The position numbers and the translations under genes are program-made. This document shows, in pieces, positions 1 to 7,285 of a stretch of DNA of 24,209 nucleotides. The stretch's first letter is position 1, and each line of letters begins with the position of its first letter. Location: assembly GCA_049509915.1 (NCBI GenBank), contig JBEKZL010000090.1, forward strand, positions 1-24,209. The letters run 5' to 3'. Under the pieces are notes generated by a model. It was given only the letters and a program-made list of their open reading frames with translations, was not told the origin of the DNA and did no database searches. The DNA comes from JBEKYD01 sp049509915 (GTDB taxonomy: Bacteria > Acidobacteriota > Terriglobia > Bryobacterales > Bryobacteraceae).

Positions 1-26
1 TCGAGAGCGGCGAGGGAGTCAGACAA

Positions 27-75
27 GGGGCGCCTCCAATCCTAACGTATGCATACGTTAGGATTATAGCGCCCC
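27..75. repeat. Long inverted repeat with a perfect 28-bp palindrome core
   Basis: Positions 38-65 form a perfect 28-bp palindrome (half-site AATCCTAACGTATG). It is flanked by a second pair of arms, GGGGCGC at 27-33 and GCGCCCC at 69-75, separated from the core by 4 and 3 unpaired bases. The whole 49 bp can fold into one long hairpin. There is no T-tract after it on the plus strand. Read on the minus strand, five T (76-80) precede rather than follow the hairpin. It may be an operator, a terminator for a gene left of the window, or a mobile repeat. Confidence 0.8.
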
Positions 76-157
76 AAAAAGCAAATTGCCCGCGCTCGAC
101 TTGTGGGTCGCGCACCCCACAGGTTTCCGGGATCGGATTTCCCCACATCTGCCTGGG

Positions 158-163
158 TATAAT
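158..163 (+). promoter_or_regulatory. -10 box TATAAT of the dienelactone hydrolase gene
   Basis: A perfect TATAAT lies 53 bp before the ATG at 216. No good -35 box is visible at 16-18 bp spacing, so use of the site is uncertain. A GAGGAGGGAAG ribosome-binding site sits directly before the start codon. Confidence 0.45.
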
Positions 164-215
164 AGCGCCATAGGCGTGCCGTTCCGCCGCAACCACGCCG
201 CGATGAGGAGGGAAG

Positions 216-1079
216 ATGTGCGATCAGGATCATTTTGAACAAGACCGGCAAGAGTACGAGGCTCGCGGTCTGGTGACACGCAAGGAGTTCGGCGTCATGT
301 TGGGAGCGGGCGTCGCCATGATGCTGCCGCGAGTCGCCAACGCGGTCACAGTGACCGAGTCGGACGTGAATGTAACGACACCGGACGGCACCGCCGACTG
401 CTACTTCGCGCATCCGGCGAGCGGCACAGCTCCCGGAGTGTTGATGTGGCCCGATATCTTCGGGCTGCGGCCGGCGTTCCGCAACATGGGGAAACGGCTG
501 GCCGAATCGGGGTACTCGGTGCTGGTAGTGAATCCTTTCTACCGCGTCAAGGAAGCCCCGACCGCGGAAGCCGGTGGCGCCACTCCCATCCAGCAGTTGA
601 TGCCGCTGGCGCGAGGTCTGAACGAGACGACGCACATGACGGATGCGAAAGCGTTCGTCGGGTGGCTGGACGGGCAAACGTCCGTTGCGAAAAATCGAAA
701 GATCGGCGCGCAGGGCTATTGCATGGGCGGCCCGATTGCGTTTCGCACCGCCGCCGCCGTACCTGATCGCGTCGGCGCAGTCGCTTCATTCCATGGCGGC
801 GGACTGGTGACCGATCAGCCAAATAGCCCGCACCTTCAGGCCGCCAAGAGCAAAGCACAATTCCTCATCGCGATCGCGGCTAATGACGACGCGCGGTCGC
901 CCAATGACAAGACCGTCCTCAAAGAGACGTTCGCAAAAGCAAACCTGCCCGCGGAGATCGAGGTGTACGCCGGCGCCGCGCATGGCTGGTGCCCTCCGGA
1001 TTCGCAGGTCTACAACGAGCCACAGGCCGAGAAGGCGTGGAGCCGCTTGCTCGCGCTGTACGAAAAAGCGCTGGGGTGA
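216..1079 (+). CDS. Dienelactone hydrolase family protein, probably exported
   Basis: This 287-residue alpha/beta hydrolase belongs to the dienelactone hydrolase (DLH) family. The nucleophile elbow GYCMGG (about residues 168-173) carries the catalytic cysteine typical of the family. An Asp around residue 225 (NDDAR) and the His of AAHGW near residue 252 complete a Cys-Asp-His triad. The N-terminus is charged (about 30 residues), followed by a hydrophobic stretch with FGVMLGAGVAMMLPRVANA, which resembles a signal peptide with an AxA-like cleavage site after a long n-region. A strong GAGGAGGG Shine-Dalgarno supports the ATG at 216. The substrate cannot be read from sequence: DLH relatives hydrolyse dienelactones and other small esters or lactones. 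The gene stands alone and converges on the small antitoxin-like gene on the other strand. Confidence 0.85.
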   Translation: MCDQDHFEQDRQEYEARGLVTRKEFGVMLGAGVAMMLPRVANAVTVTESDVNVTTPDGTADCYFAHPASGTAPGVLMWPDIFGLRPAFRNMGKRLAESGYSVLVVNPFYRVKEAPTAEAGGATPIQQLMPLARGLNETTHMTDAKAFVGWLDGQTSVAKNRKIGAQGYCMGGPIAFRTAAAVPDRVGAVASFHGGGLVTDQPNSPHLQAAKSKAQFLIAIAANDDARSPNDKTVLKETFAKANLPAEIEVYAGAAHGWCPPDSQVYNEPQAEKAWSRLLALYEKALG

Positions 1080-1087
1080 ACACTGAG

Positions 1088-1315
1088 TTAGCCGAGCTTG
1101 TGCCGCGAGGTTTCTGTGAATTCTGCGGAAGCACGTTCAGCCAATTCGAAGAACTGCTGTTGCTTTCTGGTTTGCGCCTCCATCCCGTCCTCAATCGCCT
1201 CGACGAGCACACGGTTTGCGCTGAGACGGCGAGTCTTGGCCATGGAGCGAACCCGAGCAGCTACAGTGGCGGGAAGGCTGATGCTCTGACGAATGGTTTT
1301 GTTGACCGTCCGCAT
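1088..1315 (-). CDS. Ribbon-helix-helix (CopG/Arc-type) protein, lone antitoxin-like
   Basis: A protein of about 75 residues starting at ATG 1315; a GTG at 1330 would add five residues. After a short N-terminus it shows the RHH pattern: a beta-strand IRQSISLPATVAARV, then two helices through MAKTRRLSANRVLVEAIEDGMEA, followed by a charged, Gln-rich helix. RHH proteins bind operator DNA as dimers and often act as antitoxins. No toxin gene follows; the ORF ends 8 bp from the convergent hydrolase gene. It starts 24 bp beyond the 3' end of tRNA-Glu in the same direction and may share its transcript. It could be an orphan antitoxin left by toxin loss or a solitary regulator. Confidence 0.6.
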   Translation of the reverse strand: MRTVNKTIRQSISLPATVAARVRSMAKTRRLSANRVLVEAIEDGMEAQTRKQQQFFELAERASAEFTETSRHKLG

Positions 1316-1338
1316 AGCACCATTGTGCACCAGAATGG

Positions 1339-1416
1339 TGGCGTCCCCAGGGGGATTCGAACCCCCGTTACCGCCGTGAAAGGGCGATGTCCTAGGCCGG
1401 GCTAGACGATGGGGAC
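1339..1416 (-). tRNA. tRNA-Glu (anticodon UUC)
   Basis: Read on the minus strand, the sequence starts GTCCCCA and ends TGGGGAC, giving a 7-bp acceptor stem, then discriminator G and an encoded CCA (1339-1341). The anticodon loop CTTTCAC between CCGCC/GGCGG-type arms gives UUC, for glutamate. The T-arm carries GGTTCGAATCC with a 5-bp stem. It closely resembles the known bacterial tRNA-Glu sequence. The D-loop is slightly long (CCCGGCCTAGG). Confidence 0.97.
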
Positions 1417-1445
1417 TTGCAGCCGGAAAGAAGGGTTACTCCTCT

Positions 1446-1474
1446 AATGTACCTGCCGGCAGGCCCAGCGTCAA
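1446..1474 (-). promoter_or_regulatory. Sigma-70-type promoter of tRNA-Glu
   Basis: On the minus strand TTGACG (1469-1474) and TACATT (1446-1451) are separated by exactly 17 bp. Transcription would start near 1439, giving a 5' leader of roughly 23 nt before the tRNA. Confidence 0.75.
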
Positions 1475-1552
1475 ATGCCCCCGGCCTGTAATCGGTCCCG
1501 CGGGGAGCGGCGACCACGAGGTACGACGGTCGGTCCCACCGTAATCCCCCAT

Positions 1553-3004
1553 TTATCCATACGCGCCGCCCACTTTGATCTTCCGGAACCGTGCGGGGCT
1601 GGCACCGTGGCCGGTGCCGATTACCTGTTCGGGCTGGCCCTTGCCGCAGTTGGGGACGCCCCATAGGGTCCAGTGCTCGCGGCCGGCTATGGCGGCGCAG
1701 GCGTTCCAGAATTCGGTTGTGATGCCGCTGTAGCTGGGGTTCTTGAGCATGCGGGTGCGTTTACCGCGGACTATCTCCCAGGCTATCTCGCAACCAAACT
1801 GGAAGTTATAGCGCTTGTCGTCGATCGACCAACTGCGATTTGTCTCCATGTAAATGGCATGGTCGGCATCGAAGACTTCTTCGAGTGACTGACGGCCGGG
1901 CTCGAGACTCACATTGGTCATTCGGATCAGCGGCAGCCGGGTCCAGCCATCGGCGCGCATGCAGCCGTTGGAGCGCGTTTGGCCGATTGCGGCGGCGGTT
2001 TCGCGCGAAGTCATGTAGCCTACGAATCGGCCGTCGCGAATGACATCGGTGGATTGCGCGGGCACGCCCTCATCGTCGAAGGCGAAAGTGCCCAGGCCGG
2101 GGCCGTGATCGAGGCGGGCGTCGCAGACCACGTTGACGATGTCCGAGCCGTAGCGGAGATGGCCGAGTTGGTCGAGGGTGAGGAAGCTCATTCCGGCGTA
2201 GTTGGCCTCGCTGCCAAGGACGCGGTCGAGCTCGATGGGATGGCCGATGGATTCGTGAATCTGCAGGCCGAGCTGCGAGCTGTCGAGGATCAGGTCGAAC
2301 TCGCCCTCCGGGCACTGGCTGGCGGAATGCAGGGCGATGGCTTCCTCGGCCACCCGCGGCGCGTTGTCGACCAGGCGCAGCTCATGCACCAGCTCATAGC
2401 CCTTCAGTTGGTATTGGCCACCGAAGGAATTCGGATAGGAGCGTTTTTGGATTACGGCGTCGCGATACGCGAGGGCGGAAAAACCGGCGCCGGTCCAGGT
2501 TCGCGTCTGGTCGATCAGGCTGCCGACGGTGGAAGCGAATACCTGGCGGCGGCGTTCGCAGTGGATCGCAGCTTCGGCCAGGTTAATGGCGGGATTGCGG
2601 CGCAGCTCGGCGTCGACGGCGAGCAGGGTTGCGAGGTTCCGGTCGACGGAAACGGAGAAGGGGTCGATGGCAGCCGGCGACACCCAGGTAGCTTCGTATT
2701 TTTGTTCCGGCGCCAGGGCGACGCCGCGCTTTTTGGCCAGCAGGCCGGAGTGCGCGATTTCCACCGCGAGCGCGGCGGCGGTTTCGAGGCCCGGAGAAGA
2801 AAGATCGTCGGTCGCGGCAAATCCCCAGCAGCCGCCGGCCAGCACGCGAATTCCCACGCCCTGCGATTCGGAGCTGCCCACGTGGCCGGCTTTGCCGTTC
2901 TTGGTGCTGACGTCGCGCTGGCGGACGTCCTCCACGCGCACGTCGGCATATTCCACACCGCGGCGCGCGGCGCAGTCCAGGGCGTCCACCGCCACGCTCT
3001 TCAT
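1553..3004 (-). CDS. tldD: TldD/PmbA-family metalloprotease, TldD type
   Basis: A 483-residue member of the TldD/PmbA (TldD/TldE) family. TldD and TldE form a heterodimeric zinc metalloprotease that trims unfolded or leader-peptide-containing substrates, for example in microcin maturation. This is the catalytic TldD type: it carries HExxxH as HESIGH at about residues 250-255, followed by PIELDRVLGSE. A conserved Cys lies in the C-terminal VPNCGKGQP segment near residue 455. Length matches the family (about 450-490). The start overlaps the stop of the upstream threonine-synthase-like gene by ATGA (3001-3004), so the two are translationally coupled. The usual TldE/PmbA partner, which lacks the zinc motif, is not in the window. 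Confidence 0.93.
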   Translation of the reverse strand: MKSVAVDALDCAARRGVEYADVRVEDVRQRDVSTKNGKAGHVGSSESQGVGIRVLAGGCWGFAATDDLSSPGLETAAALAVEIAHSGLLAKKRGVALAPEQKYEATWVSPAAIDPFSVSVDRNLATLLAVDAELRRNPAINLAEAAIHCERRRQVFASTVGSLIDQTRTWTGAGFSALAYRDAVIQKRSYPNSFGGQYQLKGYELVHELRLVDNAPRVAEEAIALHSASQCPEGEFDLILDSSQLGLQIHESIGHPIELDRVLGSEANYAGMSFLTLDQLGHLRYGSDIVNVVCDARLDHGPGLGTFAFDDEGVPAQSTDVIRDGRFVGYMTSRETAAAIGQTRSNGCMRADGWTRLPLIRMTNVSLEPGRQSLEEVFDADHAIYMETNRSWSIDDKRYNFQFGCEIAWEIVRGKRTRMLKNPSYSGITTEFWNACAAIAGREHWTLWGVPNCGKGQPEQVIGTGHGASPARFRKIKVGGAYG

Positions 3005-4227
3005 CGCGGGGTAATCAATCCGCCCAGCTTTTCCTGCTCGCTCGCAGTGGTTCTGGGGAAGCGCGTCGAATAGGCTTCGGGATATTTCAATCCCGACCCG
3101 GTGTTGTAGATCACAATCCGGTCGGAGGGCTGGAGGAATCCATTGGCGAGCAGTTTCTCGAGAGCGGCCACGCAGGCGGCGCCTTCCGGAGCGGCGTAGA
3201 TGCCCTCTTCGGAGGCCAGGCGGACGCCCGCATCGAGCATTTCCTCATCGGTGACGGCGATGGCCGTGCCGTGGGAGGCGCGAACCGCGTCGAGGATGAG
3301 AAAATCGCCCAGCGGCTTGGGAACCCGCAGTCCGGCGGCAATGGTGTGGGCGTTTTCGTAGAACTGGCTGCGCGGCTGGTTGTCTTCGAAGGCGCGCACC
3401 ACCGGGGCGCAGCCGGCCGCCTGAACGGCGATCATCCTGGGACGGCGCGAACCGATCCAGCCCAGCTTGTCCATCTCCTCGAAAGCCTTCCACATGCCGA
3501 TCATGCCGACGCCGCCGCCGGTGGGGTAAAAGATGGCGTCGGGCAATTCCCAATCCATTTGCTCGGCCACTTCGTAGCCCATGGTCTTCTTGCCTTCGAT
3601 GCGGTAGGGCTCTTTGAGGGTGCTGACGTCGAACCAGCCTGCGGCGGGCGCGCGTTCGGCCACCATCCTGCCGCAATCGCTGATCAGACCGTCGACCAAA
3701 GTGACGTTGGCGCCGTAGGCCATGCACTCCAAGTAATTGGCCTGGGGCACGTCGCGCGGCATGAAGATGTAGGATTCGATACCGGCGGCGGCGGCGTAGG
3801 CGGCCAGCGCGCTGGCGGCGTTGCCGGCCGAAGGGATGGCGACCTTGCGGATACCCAGCTCGACGCACATCGAGATGGCGCAGGAAAGGCCCCGTGCTTT
3901 GAACGATGCGGTGGGGTTGAGTCCTTCGTCTTTCACCCATAGGGAGTCGGCGCCCAGACGCGACCCCAGGCGGCGCGTTCGAATCAGCGGCGTCCAGCCT
4001 TCGCCGAGCGAAACTACCGACGCGGCCGCGGCGGGCAGGATGGGAGCATAGCGCCACATGCTGGGCGGACCTTCGGAAACCTGGCGGCGCGGCCAGCGGT
4101 GACGGAGAGTCCCTATTTCGTAGCGAACCAGCAGCGGTCCGCCGCACACGGCACAAAGGTTGGCAACCTGCCCGGCCTCGATTTGCTGGTGACACAGACT
4201 ACATTCCAGATGCGTAGGTTTGCCCAT
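3001..4227 (-). CDS. thrC: Threonine synthase-like PLP enzyme
   Basis: A 408-residue fold-type II PLP enzyme of the threonine synthase family, which converts O-phosphohomoserine to threonine. The N-terminus has a small zinc ribbon with Cys 9, 12, 25 and 28, seen in many bacterial and archaeal threonine synthases. The PLP lysine is K110 in NPTASFKARG. The glycine-rich phosphate loop is PTGGGVGMIG, and TGSGLKYPE near the C-terminus is a typical family ending. The start ATG at 4227 follows an extended -10-like TGTTAGACT. Related pyridoxal enzymes such as cysteate synthase or diaminopropionate lyase share this fold, so exact substrate is inferred. Its stop overlaps the tldD start. Confidence 0.85.
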   Translation of the reverse strand: MGKPTHLECSLCHQQIEAGQVANLCAVCGGPLLVRYEIGTLRHRWPRRQVSEGPPSMWRYAPILPAAAASVVSLGEGWTPLIRTRRLGSRLGADSLWVKDEGLNPTASFKARGLSCAISMCVELGIRKVAIPSAGNAASALAAYAAAAGIESYIFMPRDVPQANYLECMAYGANVTLVDGLISDCGRMVAERAPAAGWFDVSTLKEPYRIEGKKTMGYEVAEQMDWELPDAIFYPTGGGVGMIGMWKAFEEMDKLGWIGSRRPRMIAVQAAGCAPVVRAFEDNQPRSQFYENAHTIAAGLRVPKPLGDFLILDAVRASHGTAIAVTDEEMLDAGVRLASEEGIYAAPEGAACVAALEKLLANGFLQPSDRIVIYNTGSGLKYPEAYSTRFPRTTASEQEKLGGLITPR

Positions 4228-4386
4228 GGAATATTCAAGTCTAACATCCGGTTGAAGGAACGCTGGTTAGGGCGCGGATTGACGTTGATTCCGGAGGTTC
4301 GGGCCGAGGCGCCTCAGAGATCCGCGGGAACTGTGAGAATCTGCCCGCCCATTCCGGACAGTAATAAGGGAGCGGCAGCCGCCGGT

Positions 4387-4415
4387 TTGACAAAACTACG
4401 GGCAGGCAGTACATT
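4387..4415 (+). promoter_or_regulatory. Promoter-like TTGACA-17-TACATT abutting the brnT start
   Basis: TTGACA at 4387-4392 and TACATT at 4410-4415 have perfect 17-bp spacing, but the -10 box touches the ATG at 4416. A start site 6-7 nt downstream would lie inside the first codons. Either the true -10 is displaced or this is chance or antitoxin-directed. Confidence 0.4.
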
Positions 4416-4704
4416 ATGGACAAAGACGAATTCGAATGGGACGCCGCCAAGGCCGAAAGCAACTTGAAGAAGCACGGCGTAAGCTTCGAGGCTGCCCAGC
4501 GTGTGTTCGACGACGCCTTTGCCGTTGAGTCGTGCCATGCCGCGAGTGAGTCGGGAGAGATCAGGTACGTTATCGCGGGAATGGTCCACGACGTGATTCT
4601 GGCGGTGGTTTACACGGAGCGGCGGTCGAACACGAATGATCTCGGCAAGAAAAGCCACGAAGCATGAGCAAAGAGAATACTATCGTAGCCAGACGCCGGA
4701 GTGA
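4416..4704 (+). pseudogene. brnT: BrnT-family toxin, frameshifted
   Basis: The open frame (4416-4667, 83 residues) begins like BrnT (DUF497), an RNase toxin with a RelE-like fold: FEWDAAKAESNLKKHGVSFEAA, then VFDD and a beta-strand segment ending VVYTER. After that the open frame gives a non-family tail (RSNTNDLGKKSHEA). The frame starting with GGC at 4621 instead reads GGRTRMISARKATKHEQ then REYYRSQTPE and stops at 4702-4704. That is the expected BrnT C-terminus, including the conserved ISARKAT segment. So the reading frame is broken near 4617-4622, in GAGCGGCGGTC, either by loss of two bases or gain of one. In the restored frame CATGAGCAA also holds the start codon of the antitoxin, a usual BrnT/antitoxin overlap. 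The toxin is probably inactive unless the shift is a sequencing error or a recoding event. Confidence 0.75.
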
Positions 4705-5071
4705 CGGCGCCGTCGTTCAGGTGTTGCCGGACGGCACGACCAGGCCGCTGGAAGACAAGACGGATTGGGCGCGTCTGCGGGCTATGACCGATGAGGAGGT
4801 TACGGCCGCGGCAATGGCCGATCGGGACGCGCGGCCGACGACTCCGGAGCGCCTTCGCAGCGCGCGCCGCGTGCCACGGGCCAAGACCCTGCGCCGTGCC
4901 CTTGCCCTGACACAGGAAGAATTCGCGGCACGGTATCACATCCCGCTCGGCACGCTGCGCGATTGGGAACAGGGCCGGTCGGAGCCTGACCAGCCGTCCC
5001 GCGCCTATCTGACCGTGATTGCCCACGACCCCGAAGGCGTGAAACGCGCCCTGGCGGGGAAGCACGGATAG
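4664..5071 (+). CDS. BrnA-like antitoxin with helix-turn-helix domain
   Basis: A 135-residue protein overlapping the 3' end of the frameshifted brnT. Residues about 34-58 (DWARLRAMTDEEVTAAAMAD) resemble the BrnA antitoxin core. The C-terminal part, about residues 74-107, is an XRE-like helix-turn-helix: TLRRALALTQEEFAARYHIP followed by LGTLRDWEQGRSEP. Such proteins neutralise BrnT and repress the shared promoter. The ORF is intact although its toxin is broken, so it may now act only as a regulator. It ends 14 bp from the stop of the convergent S9 peptidase gene. Confidence 0.8.
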   Translation: MSKENTIVARRRSDGAVVQVLPDGTTRPLEDKTDWARLRAMTDEEVTAAAMADRDARPTTPERLRSARRVPRAKTLRRALALTQEEFAARYHIPLGTLRDWEQGRSEPDQPSRAYLTVIAHDPEGVKRALAGKHG

Positions 5072-5084
5072 GGCAAGAGGTAGA

Positions 5085-7163
5085 TCACAGCTTCCTCTTA
5101 AAGAAATCCACTTCCGCGCGATACGCCTTCAGCCATGACGCATGGCGCAGAAAGCCGTGGATTTCGTCGGGCAGGATGAGCTGCTCGAAGTATACGCCCT
5201 GGCGGCGCAGCGCGATCACCAGTTCCACCGTTTCCGAGAAGTTGACGTTGCGGTCGTCGTCGCCGTGGATCAGCAGCACGGGCGACTTCCAGGTGGAGAC
5301 GGACGCGATGGGCGACGAGTCGTAGGCCAGCCGCGCAGCCTCTTCCCGCGCAGCCTCCGCGGTTGGCATCGGTGTGCCAGCGCCGCCGCCCGGACCGTTG
5401 CCGCGGGCGCTCCAGTCGTGGACGCCGTGGAAATCCACCCCGGCGGCGAACAGGTCCGAACCGCGCGCCAGGCCCATCGCGGTCAGATAGCCGCCATAGG
5501 ATCCGCCCCACAAGCCGATGTGCGCCGGGTCTACGTCGGAGCGGGTGCGCAGGTAGAGTCCCGCGCCTTCCACGTCGTGGTATTCGCTGCCGCCGCGGGC
5601 GCCGTAATTGGCCGGCTCGCGAAAGGCCAGCCCGTAGCCGATGCCGCTGCGGTAGTTGATCGACAGCACCACGTAGCCTTGGCTGGCGAGGTATTGGTTC
5701 ATGCCGTAGGCGTTGTTGTAGTAATCCATGTAGTGCCAGCCCAGCAGCATTTGGCGCCGCGAGCCGCCGTGCATGAACACCAGGGCTTTATGCTTTTCGC
5801 CGGGTTGAACGTTAGGCGGCAGGAAGAGCTGGCCGTGAATCTGGAGGCCATCGGAACCGCTGAAGATCACCTGCCGCGGCGTGACCAGCGAATCGGCGGG
5901 AAAATCGGCGGGGATGGAATCGGGCGCCAGGTCCTTTACGGTTTCCCCCTGCCGGATTGCGGCGCGTAGCGGGTGCCGGCCGTCTGCGTGCAGATACGCG
6001 ACGGCGCCGCCAGCGAACACCGGCGTCATTTCCAGCTCGTCGCCCCTGGTTACGGCCTGCGCCGGGCCACCGGCGGTGCTCACCCGCCACACGTGCCGCC
6101 GGTCGATGTCGTCCTGGTTGGAATCGAATACGATTTCCTTGCGGTCGCCGGAATAGGCCAAGTGATCGACTTCGAAATCCCCCGGAGTCAGCAGCGTGGC
6201 CGCGCCGCCCTCCACGGCCACCGAATAGAGATGCAGCCAGCCGCCTTTTTCCCACGGAAAAACGATGCGGTCGCCGACGGCCCAAAACAGCGCCGGGTCG
6301 GATTCGGTGGGATGGAATGTGCTGCCCTGGCCCGGCTCGGATTTCCAGATTTCGCGGCCGGTGCCGTCGGCCGCGCTGGCCACACGGATCGACCAACCGG
6401 GTCCGCTTCCGCCTCCGCCCCGCCCGCCTCTTCCGCCACCGGCCGGCACGCGCACGAACACCACCTGGCGGCTATCCGGCGACCATGCCGGCAATTGATC
6501 CCGATCCACCGTCGGTTCCATGTAGATCAACGTCTTGGCGCCGAAATCGTACACCGCGATGAAACTGTGATTGCCGCGGTCGCTGACAAAGGCGAGTTTC
6601 GACCCATCCGGCGACCATTCCAAATCCTGGGCCGTCACGCCCGACCGCTGCTGGATCATGAGCGCCGGTTTCTCCGCGCCCGCAAGCGGCACGATGTAAA
6701 TCTTCCCTTCGCGTAGAAAGGCCGCCACGCCGCCCTTGGGCGACACCGCCGGCGAGTGGCCTTCCCCCAGTTTGCGCGGCGCCGCGCCCGGCGTCACCAC
6801 CCAGACCGCCTGCTCCACGCCCGCCGGATTGGCGGCCGGATTCGGGTCGGGGTGGTCCAGAAATTCCAGGTCGCCGCCACGCACGTACACCACCGATTTG
6901 CCGTCCGGCGTCCACTGCAACTGGCCGAGGTCCTGGCCGTCGTCTTCGGTATAAGAGGTGACGCGGACGCCTTTGTAATTGGGCGCCATGGCCACCCACA
7001 CGTTTCGCGCCCCGCGCTCGTTCAGAACCCAGGCCAGGTTGCCACCGGTGGGTGAAGCGGTCAATTCAGAAGGGAACGGAGCCGAGAGAACCTGTTCCAG
7101 GGTAAAGGTCCCAGCGCCCGCCGCGCAGGCAAACGCCAGAGTGACGAGGAATAAACGTCGCAT
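5085..7163 (-). CDS. Secreted S9-family (prolyl oligopeptidase-type) serine peptidase
   Basis: A 692-residue protein of the S9 family (DPP-IV/acylaminoacyl-peptidase group). A signal peptide is visible (MRRLFLVTLAFACAAGAG), so it should act outside the cytoplasm. Residues about 30-430 form a beta-propeller with TolB/WD40-like repeats (QWTPDGKSVVY, EWSPDGSKLAF, AWSPDSRQVVF). A hydrolase domain follows with Ser555 in GGSYGG, Asp637 in HGDDDRNV and His669 in DEIHGF, a complete triad. A glycine/arginine-rich loop at residues 242-256 interrupts the propeller. It is transcribed divergently from the FHA-kinase-TIR gene with 122 bp between the starts. Likely role is digestion of short peptides; specificity cannot be read. 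Confidence 0.92.
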   Translation of the reverse strand: MRRLFLVTLAFACAAGAGTFTLEQVLSAPFPSELTASPTGGNLAWVLNERGARNVWVAMAPNYKGVRVTSYTEDDGQDLGQLQWTPDGKSVVYVRGGDLEFLDHPDPNPAANPAGVEQAVWVVTPGAAPRKLGEGHSPAVSPKGGVAAFLREGKIYIVPLAGAEKPALMIQQRSGVTAQDLEWSPDGSKLAFVSDRGNHSFIAVYDFGAKTLIYMEPTVDRDQLPAWSPDSRQVVFVRVPAGGGRGGRGGGGSGPGWSIRVASAADGTGREIWKSEPGQGSTFHPTESDPALFWAVGDRIVFPWEKGGWLHLYSVAVEGGAATLLTPGDFEVDHLAYSGDRKEIVFDSNQDDIDRRHVWRVSTAGGPAQAVTRGDELEMTPVFAGGAVAYLHADGRHPLRAAIRQGETVKDLAPDSIPADFPADSLVTPRQVIFSGSDGLQIHGQLFLPPNVQPGEKHKALVFMHGGSRRQMLLGWHYMDYYNNAYGMNQYLASQGYVVLSINYRSGIGYGLAFREPANYGARGGSEYHDVEGAGLYLRTRSDVDPAHIGLWGGSYGGYLTAMGLARGSDLFAAGVDFHGVHDWSARGNGPGGGAGTPMPTAEAAREEAARLAYDSSPIASVSTWKSPVLLIHGDDDRNVNFSETVELVIALRRQGVYFEQLILPDEIHGFLRHASWLKAYRAEVDFFKRKL

Positions 7164-7250
7164 GTCGAATTAGTGTACTGCAATTGTTTCGGTCGAAGCA
7201 GCACGCAATTCCTCCACGGCCGGGTTAAGTTCCCGATAGCGCCCGCCGGA

Positions 7251-7278
7251 TCGCCAAGCCCGGTATTTCGGGCATAAT
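7251..7278 (+). promoter_or_regulatory. Promoter-like element giving a leaderless FHA-kinase-TIR transcript
   Basis: CATAAT (7273-7278) ends 7 nt before the ATG at 7286, with a weak -35-like TCGCCA at 7251-7256 (16-bp spacer). Transcription would start at or next to the ATG. No Shine-Dalgarno is seen. Confidence 0.4.
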
Positions 7279-7285
7279 TGAGCCT

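Noticed and set aside
1339..1416. tRNA-Glu as an integration site for a mobile element
   Set aside because: No integrase is present, and I saw no repeat of the tRNA 3' end elsewhere in the window.
1979..3073. A 364-codon plus-strand frame opposite tldD
   Set aside because: It is antisense to tldD, which has a catalytic motif and coupling to thrC. The frame shows no motif of its own.
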